7,392 nt of DNA from Deltaproteobacteria bacterium (GCA_003447545.1 DLYX01000285.1:1-7392); one strand, 5' to 3'. Positions 1-6,646 are shown, numbered from the stretch's first letter. Translations and numbers: made by a program. The notes: a model not told the origin generated them from the letters alone.

Positions 1-121
1 CGAAGAGGACGCCTGGAAAATGCAGGGTCCGCTTCTCGGACAGGTCTTTACCAGTGAAGACGCTCGTGAGGGACCACGAGCCTTTGCGGAAAAGCGCGCT
101 CCGAAGTGGTCTGGGCGCTGA
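1..121 (+). CDS. Enoyl-CoA hydratase/isomerase family protein, C-terminal end (5' truncated)
   Basis: Only the last 39 codons are present. The frame starts at base 2 and ends at TGA 119-121; the rest lies left of the window. The tail reads SEDAREGPRAFAEKRAP followed by KWSGR. This closely matches the C-terminal helix of crotonase-superfamily enoyl-CoA hydratases, where an S-x-D-x-x-E-G-x-x-A-F-x-E-K-R-x-P-x-[WF]-x-G-[RK] ending is characteristic. Family members hydrate or isomerise acyl-CoA thioesters in the cytoplasm, for example in beta-oxidation. The catalytic glutamates and oxyanion-hole residues are outside the window, so the exact reaction cannot be stated. The gene converges on the oxidoreductase gene to its right, with a hairpin terminator between them. 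A non-hydratase crotonase such as an isomerase or dehalogenase remains possible. Confidence 0.8.
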   Translation, partial: EEDAWKMQGPLLGQVFTSEDAREGPRAFAEKRAPKWSGR

Positions 122-146
122 CCCGGACTGTTTGACGACGTTTGGA

Positions 147-178
147 AAAACGCCCGTCTCTTCGGAGGCGGGCGTTTT
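147..178. terminator. Bidirectional Rho-independent terminator with UUCG tetraloop
   Basis: The left arm AAAACGCCCG (147-156) pairs perfectly with CGGGCGTTTT (169-178). The stem continues inward through a T-G wobble and three further pairs to a C(TTCG)G loop at 160-165, an exceptionally stable tetraloop. On the + strand the stem runs into a T-rich stretch ending at 184, which would terminate the hydratase transcript. On the - strand the five As at 146-150 become a T-run, which would terminate the oxidoreductase transcript. The position between two convergent stop codons (121 and 184) fits this double use. Confidence 0.9.
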
Positions 179-183
179 CTTTT

Positions 184-1059
184 TCAGGAGGATTGCGGCG
201 CGAAGGTCCGCAGGGTGTTTTCGTCGAGCATTCCCATCCCCAGTTCCGGGTGCAGGGGGTGCAGGAGGACCTCGGAAGCACCTGCCTCGAAGTGTTCGTG
301 GATCCGCTCGCGGATGCTGTCAGCCGAGCCCCAGGCGACGATGGCATCGAGGAACTCCGGAGAGCCGCTGTCGATATCGTTCTCGGTGAAACCCAGCCGC
401 TTCCATGCGTTCCGGTAACCAGGCGCGCGTGCGTAAAAGTCCAGAGCGCTTTTGGCAATCGCACGCGCCTTGGTCGGGTCCTCCTGCAAGAGGACCTTCT
501 GCTCGACACAAAGAGATTTATCAGGTCCCAGAATCTCTCGTGCCCAGCGCGTATGAGCGGGAGATACATTATAGGTATGCGCGCCATCACCTTTCGCGGC
601 GGAAAGTGCCATCATCCGCGGTGCAAGCGCCCCGAGAATGATGGGTGCCGGGTTCGCGGGGGGCACCGAGAAATAGCGCGACGAGGCCATTTTTTCCAGA
701 TAGTCGACCATGAAGCTGTAGGGGCGGGAGTACTCGAGGCCGCGAATCTTGGAGACAATCACCGGACTGGAGACGCCAAGACCGAGAACGAACCGACCCG
801 GGAGTTGTTCGGCCAGGGTATGAGCCGCCTGCTGCATCACACCCGGGTGACGATTGTAGATATTCGCAATCCCCGGTGCGAGAACCAATCGATCGGTGCA
901 GGTGCCCAGAAATGCCAGATGCGAGAAAGGGTCGCGCCCAAAAGTCTCGCCGATCCAGAGGGAGTGGTAGCCCAACTTCTCCACGAGTTGGGCCATGGCT
1001 GCGGACTGAGGTGAGGTGAGGCCCTCGGGGGCGAACCAGATACCAATTTTTCCTGTCAT
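184..1059 (-). CDS. LLM-class F420-dependent oxidoreductase (luciferase-like family)
   Basis: A 291-residue protein of the bacterial luciferase-like (LLM) TIM-barrel superfamily. Visible blocks are an N-terminal beta strand KIGIWFAPEG (4-13), LGYHSLWIGE (29-38), the cofactor-pocket segment LVLAPGIANIYNRHP (58-72), GRFVLGLGVSSP (88-99), PIILGALAPRMM (139-150) followed by KGDGA, and a C-terminal GSADSIRERI block (244-253) before the last strand SEVLLHPL. The pattern and length fit the F420-dependent subgroup typified by the MSMEG_4141-like family, which transfers hydride to or from organic substrates in the cytoplasm. The substrate is unknown, and FMN use cannot be excluded. ATG 1057-1059 is preceded by a strong GGGAGGTG eight bases upstream, which fixes the start. 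The gene is separated from the sulfite reductase cassette by 146 bp, so it is probably its own unit. I found no convincing sigma-70 promoter in that gap. It ends just before the shared terminator. Confidence 0.88.
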   Translation of the reverse strand: MTGKIGIWFAPEGLTSPQSAAMAQLVEKLGYHSLWIGETFGRDPFSHLAFLGTCTDRLVLAPGIANIYNRHPGVMQQAAHTLAEQLPGRFVLGLGVSSPVIVSKIRGLEYSRPYSFMVDYLEKMASSRYFSVPPANPAPIILGALAPRMMALSAAKGDGAHTYNVSPAHTRWAREILGPDKSLCVEQKVLLQEDPTKARAIAKSALDFYARAPGYRNAWKRLGFTENDIDSGSPEFLDAIVAWGSADSIRERIHEHFEAGASEVLLHPLHPELGMGMLDENTLRTFAPQSS

Positions 1060-1066
1060 CTTCTCG

Positions 1067-1074
1067 CACCTCCC
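1067..1074 (-). promoter_or_regulatory. Shine-Dalgarno site of the LLM oxidoreductase gene
   Basis: On the - strand the sequence is GGGAGGTG, with the GGAGGT core eight bases before ATG 1057-1059. It is the only near-consensus ribosome binding site in the window and it decides this start. Confidence 0.85.
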
Positions 1075-1168
1075 AATAGCCGAGTGTGTCTGCGCACTAC
1101 TTAGGCTCCCACAGGGGTCGGGGCAAGCGTTTGGTGCTGCAATTTATCCCCTTGTCGCGAGGTTGGAC

Positions 1169-1190
1169 GATCGCTCGCGGATCGCTCGCG
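1169..1190. repeat. Perfect tandem 11-bp direct repeat in the intergenic gap
   Basis: GATCGCTCGCG occurs twice back to back (1169-1179 and 1180-1190) in the gap between the DUF934 stop and the oxidoreductase start. Each copy contains CTCGCG, which is complementary to CGCGAG at 1156-1161, so two alternative 6-bp hairpins can form. There is no following T-run on the - strand, so it does not look like an intrinsic terminator. It may be an operator or simply a small duplication. Confidence 0.5.
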
Positions 1191-1205
1191 TTGCCCCGGG
1201 CAGGT

Positions 1206-1676
1206 TCAGCTGCGCGGGCTGGTCCGGGGCGAGATGGCGTCCTGATAGGTCACGCTGAAGTCCTCGAAGCCTTCGAGTGCTTGTTCGAGGCTTTTGCCTG
1301 GAGCGACCTGGTAGGCGTCAAAGCCGCAACGCTCCATAAAGGCAATTTGGTCCCGCAGGACATTTCCCGTGGCGCGAAGCTCTCCGGTGAAGCCGCCCCG
1401 GCGAAGGAGTCGAGCGGTGCTGAATCCGCGTCCGTCGCGGTAGATCGGGAAATCGATCGCGATCAAATCGACTGTTTCCAATTCTCCGAGAACTTCGTCG
1501 GCGAAAATATCGTTGGGAATCTCGACTCCGAGTCGGCCGGCCCGCTTTTCCAGCGCGTCGTGTTCCGCACGGAAACGTTCAAGCGAGATGATGATATCTC
1601 CGTCGGTGATCGGATCCTCGGCGCCAAGCGTACGGAAGTCGTCTTCGACAATGGTTCGGTTTCGAATGATCGGCAT
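1206..1676 (-). CDS. DUF934 family protein, companion of sulfite/nitrite reductase
   Basis: A 156-residue soluble protein without signal peptide or membrane segment. It matches the DUF934 family: an N-terminal MPIIRNRTIVEDD block, a core IDFPIYRDGRGFSTARLLR (74-92), and ELRATGNVLRDQI (99-111) followed by AFMERCGFDAY (112-122). Family members are small cytoplasmic proteins encoded directly downstream of siroheme sulfite/nitrite reductases. No biochemical function is established to my knowledge; an accessory or assembly role in sulfite reduction is inferred only from this linkage. The ATG (1674-1676) lies six bases after the reductase TAG and has no Shine-Dalgarno sequence, so translation is probably coupled to the reductase. 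The C-terminal tail ISPRTSPRS looks disordered. The family call is firm; the role is open. Confidence 0.87.
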   Translation of the reverse strand: MPIIRNRTIVEDDFRTLGAEDPITDGDIIISLERFRAEHDALEKRAGRLGVEIPNDIFADEVLGELETVDLIAIDFPIYRDGRGFSTARLLRRGGFTGELRATGNVLRDQIAFMERCGFDAYQVAPGKSLEQALEGFEDFSVTYQDAISPRTSPRS

Positions 1677-1682
1677 CTGGAA

Positions 1683-3341
1683 CTAGGCCCCGTAGACGCC
1701 TTCCCGAAAAGGCTTGTCGCCCAGTCGACGGAAGGTCTCGATGAAGGTTTCTTCAGGAGACTCTCGAAGCTTTACATAGGTTTTGAGAGCTTTTTCCAGC
1801 GCCGGAACGATTTCCTCGCGGGAGAAGGCCTGTCCGAGAACCTTGCCCAGGGAGGCATCGTGGCCGGCGGAACCGCCCAGCATCAGCTGGTAGGCCTCTT
1901 CGCCGCGCTTGTCGATCCCGAGAATACCGATGGTTCCGACGTGGTGATGTCCGCAGGCATTGATGCAGCCGGAGATCTTGAGGCTCATTTCGCCCAGATC
2001 ATCAAGATAATCGATGTCATCGAAGCGTTGTCGGATTTCCTGAGCCACCGGGATGGAACGAGCATTGGCCAGGTTGCAGAAATCGAGTCCGGGGCAGCAG
2101 ATGAGATCCGTCAGGCGGTTGTGATTCGGCGTCGCAATATCCAGATCGACAAGAGCTGTGAAAAGAGCTTCGAGCGCATCGCTGCGAACGTCGGGCAGAA
2201 CGAGATCCTGAGTATGGGTGACGATAATTTCGCCAAAGCCATATTGCTCCGAGAGGTCGGCAACGGCTTCCATCTGCTTGTCGCTGAGATCTCCGGAAGG
2301 CGACGCGTAGGACTTCAGGGAGAGCACAACTGCGCTGTAGCCGCTCTGCTTATGGGAGACGACGTTGTTCCGCGCCCACTGCCCCAGAGGCGTATCTTCC
2401 GCCTGCATGCCCGCCACCGCCGCATCGGAATCGGGCAGAGTTTCGTAGGCCGGCGGCGCGAAAAATGCCTGCATTCGCTCGACCTCGGCATCGGTCACCT
2501 GCAGGGAGGACTCTCGAATTTCTTCCCACTCCTTTTCGACCAGGGCGCTGAACTCGGGGACGCCGAGGGCATCGACGAGGATCTTGATGCGCGCTTTATA
2601 GATATTATCGCGACGACCCAGTTGGTTGTAGACGCGCAAAATGGCTTCGAGGTACGAGATCAGGTGCTGGCGCGGCAAGAATTCACGCACGAGCTTTCCG
2701 ACCTTGGGCGTTCGACCCATCCCGCCGCCGACAAACACCCGGAACCCTAATTCGCCGTCTCCGTTCTCGACGAGTTGGATGCCGATATCATGCAGTCGGA
2801 TCGCGGCGCGATCGCTGTCTGCCGAGCCGGTGAAGGCGATCTTGAATTTGCGGGGCAGGAACGCGAATTCGGGGTGGAAAGTCGACCATTGGCGAACCAT
2901 TTCGCAATAAGGTCGTGGGTCGGCGAGTTCGTCGCGGGCCACACCGGCGAGATGGTCTGTGGTGGTGTTGCGAATGCAATTACCCGACGTCTGGATGGCG
3001 TGCATTTCGACTTCGGCCAGTTCGTCGAGAATGGTCGGAACCTGTTCCAGTTCGGGCCAGTTGAATTGGATATTCTGGCGTGTCGTGAAGTGCCCGTAGC
3101 CGCGGTCATAGGTTCGCGCGATATGGGCGAGCTTGCGCATTTGTTGGGCGGCCAGAAGCCCGTAAGGAATCGCGACCCGCAGCATATAGGCATGCAACTG
3201 CAGGTAGAGCCCATTTTGCAGGCGGAGCGGTTTGAATTCGTCTTCGGTCAATTCGCCCGAAAGTCTTCGGGAAACCTGGTCCCGAAACTGCTGGGCTCGC
3301 TCGCGCACCAGAGTGCTGTCGTATTCGGAGTATTTGTACAT
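1683..3341 (-). CDS. Ferredoxin-type nitrite/sulfite reductase (siroheme, 4Fe-4S)
   Basis: A 552-residue hemoprotein that reduces sulfite to sulfide (or nitrite to ammonia) with six electrons in the cytoplasm. The family fold is two repeated halves. HFTTRQNIQ (84-92) is the first signature. R88, R124 (in NCIRN) and K165/K167 (in LPRKFK) correspond to the four anion-binding residues of the E. coli sulfite reductase hemoprotein. The 4Fe-4S/siroheme ligands are present as C416-x5-C422 (in CCPGLDFC) and C459-x3-C463 (in SGCINACGHHHV). C415 is an additional adjacent cysteine. The N-terminus MYKYSEYDSTLVRERAQQF starts where family members start, supporting ATG 3339-3341 despite no Shine-Dalgarno sequence. 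No CysJ-like flavoprotein is encoded nearby, so ferredoxin is the likely donor. DUF2849 lies 9 bp upstream and DUF934 6 bp downstream. That context favours assimilatory sulfite reduction over nitrite reduction, but sequence alone does not prove it. Confidence 0.92.
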   Translation of the reverse strand: MYKYSEYDSTLVRERAQQFRDQVSRRLSGELTEDEFKPLRLQNGLYLQLHAYMLRVAIPYGLLAAQQMRKLAHIARTYDRGYGHFTTRQNIQFNWPELEQVPTILDELAEVEMHAIQTSGNCIRNTTTDHLAGVARDELADPRPYCEMVRQWSTFHPEFAFLPRKFKIAFTGSADSDRAAIRLHDIGIQLVENGDGELGFRVFVGGGMGRTPKVGKLVREFLPRQHLISYLEAILRVYNQLGRRDNIYKARIKILVDALGVPEFSALVEKEWEEIRESSLQVTDAEVERMQAFFAPPAYETLPDSDAAVAGMQAEDTPLGQWARNNVVSHKQSGYSAVVLSLKSYASPSGDLSDKQMEAVADLSEQYGFGEIIVTHTQDLVLPDVRSDALEALFTALVDLDIATPNHNRLTDLICCPGLDFCNLANARSIPVAQEIRQRFDDIDYLDDLGEMSLKISGCINACGHHHVGTIGILGIDKRGEEAYQLMLGGSAGHDASLGKVLGQAFSREEIVPALEKALKTYVKLRESPEETFIETFRRLGDKPFREGVYGA

Positions 3342-3350
3342 GACGGTGTC

Positions 3351-3659
3351 TTAAAGGGCTCCGGAACCATCGGGGCGCCGGAGGCGCGTACTTGGCCCCT
3401 CGGCGCGCAGTTTCTCACGAGTCGAGAGCGGTGTCAGCCGTGGACCGTTCATTTCGGCGGGGAAAATATAGGGCTCGGTGATGATGGATTCGGCTTTACG
3501 GACCTCTGCGAGACGGTCTTCGGCGGTCTCAGAATCCGAGAAAGTCGCCGCTTTATCCAGTGTTTCCGACCACTTACCGTCAGAATCGAGATAGGCGACG
3601 CTGCCCTCGAGGGTCAGGCTTCCCGTGATCACAAAGCACGAGTGGTTGGTGGCAGACAT
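3351..3659 (-). CDS. DUF2849 family protein upstream of sulfite reductase
   Basis: A 102-residue soluble protein with no predicted membrane segment. The order FVITGSLTLEGSVAYLDSDGKW (9-30), an acidic AEDRLAEVRKAESIITEPYIFPAE stretch (46-69) and the C-terminal LSTREKLRAEGPS (78-90) matches DUF2849, whose members precede siroheme nitrite/sulfite reductase genes. The function is unknown to me; linkage suggests help in sulfite reduction or its regulation. I chose ATG 3657-3659 because the family homology begins there. The frame stays open much further upstream, but that extension runs through the MFS gene in another frame and looks like chance. There is no Shine-Dalgarno sequence before the ATG. 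The reductase start follows nine bases after TAA, so the two are co-transcribed. A coding sequence this small is easily missed. Confidence 0.83.
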   Translation of the reverse strand: MSATNHSCFVITGSLTLEGSVAYLDSDGKWSETLDKAATFSDSETAEDRLAEVRKAESIITEPYIFPAEMNGPRLTPLSTREKLRAEGPSTRLRRPDGSGAL

Positions 3660-3676
3660 AAGGTTAGTGTCGGGGT

Positions 3677-3707
3677 CCGAGCCATCGGATTCAACCCATG
3701 GACTCGG
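3677..3707. repeat. Imperfect inverted repeat between MFS and DUF2849 genes
   Basis: CCGAGCCAT (3677-3685) pairs with ATGG-A-CTCGG (3698-3707), giving a nine-pair-class stem with one bulged A and a 12-base loop. It fills much of the 50-bp gap directly after the MFS stop and before the DUF2849 start. There is no T-run on either strand, so it is not a typical intrinsic terminator. It could be an mRNA processing or stabilising hairpin, or an operator for the sulfur cassette. The role is inferred only from position. Confidence 0.4.
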
Positions 3708-3709
3708 GT

Positions 3710-4909
3710 TTAGGCGGATTCTCCGTCCACGGTCGTGAAACCACCGCTCAAAAAGATCAGAAAAAGGATCAAAAGTGTCGCGCCGGCGGTCCCGGCCAGC
3801 GTCGCATGAATACCCATTTTGTCGAGAAGGGCTCCCGCAAGCGGGGCTCCGATCAGGCCGGAAGCGCCCATGAAACCGAGCGTATAGACAGAAAGAACAC
3901 GACCTCGGTGCGATGGCGATGCTTTCTCCTGAAACAGGGAGCGCCCGGCATTCATGAAGATCGCGCCGCTGATGCCCCAGAGAAAAACGCAGGCGAGAGT
4001 CGCGGCAAACGGAATCCCTGTAGAAATAATCAGGATAAAACTCGAGGAGCCGCAAAGGGCGAGGGCCTGAGCACGCCCCTTGCGTCGCAGGCCCCGGCGC
4101 AGAACGATCGTCGAGCCGACAATCGTTCCGAGCGGGAAGGCGGTCCCGAGAAGTCCCAGCTCCCCCACGCTTCCGCCGTAGTAATTGCGCACCAGAACCG
4201 GCAGCACTACAATATAGGGCCCGATCGTAAAGATGCCGACGGCCACGGCCAGAAGAAAAGGAATCCGCAGGACCGGCAGTCGCCAAACCTCGAAGAGGCC
4301 GCCGAGCAGGGCCCGGTGGAGTGGCTCCTTTACCGCGGCCGCGGCCGCGGTGGACGATGGCAGAAGCAGGAGCAGTGGAATGCTGCCCAGAATGAGGGTT
4401 GCCTGAATTCCAATGGCCGCTTCAATGCCGATGAAGCGAGCCGATGCTCCGATCAGAGCGCCGGCTGCCTGAGAGCCCCACTGGGCGATCAGAAGGCCGG
4501 CAACTGCCTTGCCGAGATTTTCCCCGGCGACATCCGAAAGCATCGAATCCCGGGCCGGCATGATGAAGGCCTGAATCGTACCCGCCAGCAGTGCGTAGCC
4601 AATCAGGGCAAACAGGGATAGTTGCTTGCTGACCACCAGAGCCAGAAGGCTCAGGGCCGCGATGCCCGCGAGCAGGCAGAGTATCGCAAGAAGCTTGCGA
4701 CGGTCCACGAGGTCGGCCACGTGTCCGCCGATCAGCACGAAGAAAACAGACGGCAGCATCAGGGCACTTTGCGCTGTACCTACCCAGAGGGGGTCGGCCT
4801 TGAGTTCGAAGACCACGAGCGCGGAAAAAATGACCCCCTGAAGCCCAACCGAGGCGAAGTAGAGCGATGCGGCGACCATGAAGATCGGAAAAGGTTGTCG
4901 CCGAGGCAC
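3710..4909 (-). CDS. MFS transporter, EntS-like drug/metabolite exporter class
   Basis: A 399-residue inner-membrane protein with about twelve hydrophobic segments, in two blocks of six (about 12-184 and 214-388) separated by a central loop. MFS motif A is present after the second helix as GGHVADLVDRRK (61-72), with G62, D66 and R70/R71. The segment MPARDSMLSDV (117-127) and the second-half SHRGRVLSVYTLGFMG region (333-348) resemble the MFS_3 proteins that include the enterobactin exporter EntS. Proton-driven export of a small molecule is therefore likely; the substrate is not readable. The start is GTG 4907-4909; an ATG at 4877-4879 (residue 11) is an alternative. Neither has a well-placed Shine-Dalgarno sequence; the nearest, GGGGAG, is about 15 bases from the GTG. 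The loop carries six consecutive alanines (188-193), five or so encoded by a GC palindrome. The gene lies 37 bp after the EamA gene and 50 bp before DUF2849. Confidence 0.87.
   Translation of the reverse strand: MPRRQPFPIFMVAASLYFASVGLQGVIFSALVVFELKADPLWVGTAQSALMLPSVFFVLIGGHVADLVDRRKLLAILCLLAGIAALSLLALVVSKQLSLFALIGYALLAGTIQAFIMPARDSMLSDVAGENLGKAVAGLLIAQWGSQAAGALIGASARFIGIEAAIGIQATLILGSIPLLLLLPSSTAAAAAVKEPLHRALLGGLFEVWRLPVLRIPFLLAVAVGIFTIGPYIVVLPVLVRNYYGGSVGELGLLGTAFPLGTIVGSTIVLRRGLRRKGRAQALALCGSSSFILIISTGIPFAATLACVFLWGISGAIFMNAGRSLFQEKASPSHRGRVLSVYTLGFMGASGLIGAPLAGALLDKMGIHATLAGTAGATLLILFLIFLSGGFTTVDGESA
4332..4351. repeat. 20-bp GC palindrome inside the MFS gene
   Basis: ACCGCGGCCGCGGCCGCGGT is a perfect palindrome made of alternating CCGCGG/GGCC units. 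It encodes most of the alanine run in the central loop between the two halves of the MFS protein. It is the most GC-dense spot in the window and could fold or slip during replication. Confidence 0.85.
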
Positions 4910-4946
4910 GCCTACAGAGTGGAGCTCCCCGCGGGAAAACGCAACT

Positions 4947-5780
4947 TCAGGTATTCAGCAGGGCGGCACCAATGACCACGATGCAGGAGGCGACGATGCG
5001 TCGTGTGCCGAGAGGTTCGCCGAACTTCCAGGCGCCAATGATGGCCGCCATGACGACGCTGGTCTCGCGCAGGGCTGCCACCGGAGCCATTTCGGCGCGG
5101 TCGTAAGCCCAAAGGATAATCGTATATCCGATGGCGGCGAGAACCCCGCCGCAAAACCAGATCACGCCGTGTTGGCGCAAATTTGTGCGCAGGACGCGGC
5201 GGCGGGACCAGCAGGCGTAGACCGAGATGGGCAAGGCTTCTCCGAGGGCCAGCCAGCCGATATAACCGAAGGGGTTTTCGCTCGCTCGCACGCCGATTCC
5301 ATCGAGCAGAGAGTAGGCGACGATGAGAAGACCGGTCAGCAGGGACCATAGAATGGCCGGCCGGTTCCGTACGACGCCACCTGTGGCGAGCAGGAAAATG
5401 CCCCCACTGATCATCAAGATTCCTGCGCAATCCTGCAAGGAGAGGCTTTCCCCTAAAAGGGGAAAAGCGAGAATGGCGATCAGCATTGGCGCGCTGCCCC
5501 GGGCAATCGGGTAGACCTGGCTTAGATCGCCGAGCGAATAAGACCTCACCAGCGCGAATAGATAGATCGAGTGCACCAGAGTGCTGCTCAGCAGCCAGGG
5601 CCAGGCCTCCCACGGGAAGGAGGTTTGGGAAATCAGCAAGCAACCAAAAGCCCCGGTGCCCACCATGATGATGGCTTGCGCAAGCATCTGATCGCCGCTG
5701 GTCTTGACCAGGGCATTCCAGCAAGCGTGCAGGAGGGCCGAGAGGAGGACGGCTGCCGCAACCAGCGGGGGCAGGGTCAT
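4947..5780 (-). CDS. EamA/DMT family transporter
   Basis: A 277-residue integral membrane protein with about ten hydrophobic helices. It has the two-fold EamA repeat. In the first half SYSLGDLSQVYPIARGSAPM (80-99) leads to LLGESLSLQDCAGILMISGG (108-127). In the second half AYDRAEMAPVAALRETSVVM (225-244) leads to FGEPLGTRRIVASCIVVIGA (253-272). These aligned halves, each with a helix-breaking Pro and a terminal GE-x(n)-G pattern, are diagnostic of drug/metabolite transporters. The N-terminal SALLHACWNALVK (14-26) resembles a subgroup sometimes labelled phosphonate-utilisation-associated, but no phosphonate gene is present here, so I do not use that label. Substrate and direction are unknown. 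ATG 5778-5780 lies 15 bp after the acyltransferase stop with no Shine-Dalgarno sequence, consistent with co-transcription. Confidence 0.87.
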   Translation of the reverse strand: MTLPPLVAAAVLLSALLHACWNALVKTSGDQMLAQAIIMVGTGAFGCLLISQTSFPWEAWPWLLSSTLVHSIYLFALVRSYSLGDLSQVYPIARGSAPMLIAILAFPLLGESLSLQDCAGILMISGGIFLLATGGVVRNRPAILWSLLTGLLIVAYSLLDGIGVRASENPFGYIGWLALGEALPISVYACWSRRRVLRTNLRQHGVIWFCGGVLAAIGYTIILWAYDRAEMAPVAALRETSVVMAAIIGAWKFGEPLGTRRIVASCIVVIGAALLNT

Positions 5781-5795
5781 GGGGGCGCGCGCGTC

Positions 5796-6569
5796 TCAGC
5801 CGTCAGCCGAGGCGGTTCGCGTCCCTTGTCCGCGAGATTTGTCCAATTGTTTCTGAATGCAATTCTGGATTTGATCGATCAGCTCCTCGATCGATTCTCC
5901 TTGCTGTCGGGGGATGGGCGCGGTGCACGAGAAATGAAGCTTAACCCCGCGCGGGATCGGAAGGAAGGAGTTCTTCATCAACTGCCAGGAATTATCAAGG
6001 CAGCATGGGACGACTTTGGCCTGCGGGGCCGAGCGCAGGAGCATGCCCAGCCCCGCGGGCTTGAAGGGCTTCAGTTTCCCGTCGCCCGAGCGACTTCCCT
6101 CCGGGAAAATAACAGCAGAGACCTCCCCGCGTGAGACGCGCTGGCCGAGTTCTGCGATGACCGAAACAGCGCTGTCCCGATCCTGTCGATCGATGAGCGG
6201 ATGGCGCCCGAGCTTGAGATTCGTCGAGACGCCGGGGATCCACTGCCCCAGCTGCTTCTTGGTGATGTACTTTCCATTATTGCCGGGGAAGAACCAGGCG
6301 AAAAGCGGGATGTCGAACATGCTCTGGTGATTGGAGACGAAGATATAAGATTCGTCGGGCTCGATGGCTGACGAGATCTCGGCGTGCAGAGACACTCCCA
6401 GCAGGGAATAACTTCGCACCAGAGCTTGCTGCAGGGATACCGCGACTCGCTCGACGGCGGCGATGCCGAGAAGAGAGGCTGCCCGCAAAGCGATATCGTA
6501 GGCGATCAGAATCCCGGCGAAGACCGGCATATAGGCAATGGTGACGACCCAGTCGAGGTAGCCTCTCAC
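5796..6569 (-). CDS. 1-acyl-sn-glycerol-3-phosphate acyltransferase (PlsC-like)
   Basis: A 257-residue protein of the PlsC/LPLAT family, which transfers an acyl chain to lysophosphatidate at the inner face of the cytoplasmic membrane during phospholipid synthesis. An N-terminal hydrophobic segment (about 7-35) anchors it. The catalytic motif I is NHQSMFD with H81 and D86 (H-x4-D). Motif II is GRHPLIDR (121-128). Motif III is FPEGSRS (155-161), binding glycerol phosphate. Motif IV is represented by KVVPCCLDN (185-193). All key residues are present, so activity is expected. Acyl-donor type and use of other lysophospholipid acceptors cannot be decided. The start is taken as GTG 6567-6569, the first start codon after an in-frame TAA; ATG at residue 14 (6528-6530) is an alternative that would trim the anchor. 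No Shine-Dalgarno sequence precedes the GTG. This is the first gene of the - strand series. Confidence 0.9.
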   Translation of the reverse strand: MRGYLDWVVTIAYMPVFAGILIAYDIALRAASLLGIAAVERVAVSLQQALVRSYSLLGVSLHAEISSAIEPDESYIFVSNHQSMFDIPLFAWFFPGNNGKYITKKQLGQWIPGVSTNLKLGRHPLIDRQDRDSAVSVIAELGQRVSRGEVSAVIFPEGSRSGDGKLKPFKPAGLGMLLRSAPQAKVVPCCLDNSWQLMKNSFLPIPRGVKLHFSCTAPIPRQQGESIEELIDQIQNCIQKQLDKSRGQGTRTASADG

Positions 6570-6584
6570 AACAGAAACATGCCA

Positions 6585-6613
6585 CTTTTACCGGCTTGAT
6601 TCCATCGTGGGAA
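6585..6613 (-). promoter_or_regulatory. Candidate sigma-70 promoter for the acyltransferase gene series
   Basis: On the - strand TTCCCA (6608-6613) and TAAAAG (6585-6590) are separated by exactly 17 bases; each matches four of six consensus positions. Transcription would start roughly ten bases or fewer before GTG 6569, leaving almost no leader, which agrees with the missing Shine-Dalgarno sequence. Two half-matched boxes can occur by chance, so this is tentative. Confidence 0.3.
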
Positions 6614-6646
6614 ACCATCGCGGTGGCGCTGGGATTTCGGACCATG

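Noticed and set aside
119..121. Possible selenocysteine recoding of the TGA ending the hydratase gene
   Set aside because: The protein tail ends exactly where crotonases end, and the hairpin downstream is a terminator with T-runs, not a SECIS-like element.
142..1014. A 290-codon + strand frame across the oxidoreductase gene
   Set aside because: It starts inside the terminator hairpin and its translation is rich in Arg, Gly and His without domain signatures. The - strand frame is a clear luciferase-like protein.
1091..1119. TTGCCC-17 bases-TAAGTA as a promoter for the oxidoreductase gene
   Set aside because: The spacing is right, but the -10 box matches only two of six consensus bases, so it is not better than chance.
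1086..2750. A 554-codon open frame on the + strand
   Set aside because: It lies antisense to the DUF934 and sulfite reductase genes, which have full family motifs. Its translation has no recognisable domain, and long antisense frames are expected in GC-rich coding DNA.
3660..4286. Upstream extension of the DUF2849 frame to a 311-residue protein
   Set aside because: The added part overlaps the MFS gene in a different frame on the same strand and reads as low-complexity Arg/Ser/Asp sequence. Family homology begins only at the ATG at 3659.
2775..4621. Two further long + strand frames (2775-3713 and 3698-4621)
   Set aside because: Both are antisense to the reductase, DUF2849 and MFS genes and have compositions typical of shadow frames.
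4947..5780. Phosphonate-associated label for the EamA transporter
   Set aside because: The N-terminal HACWN resemblance is weak evidence, and no phosphonate uptake or degradation gene is in the window.
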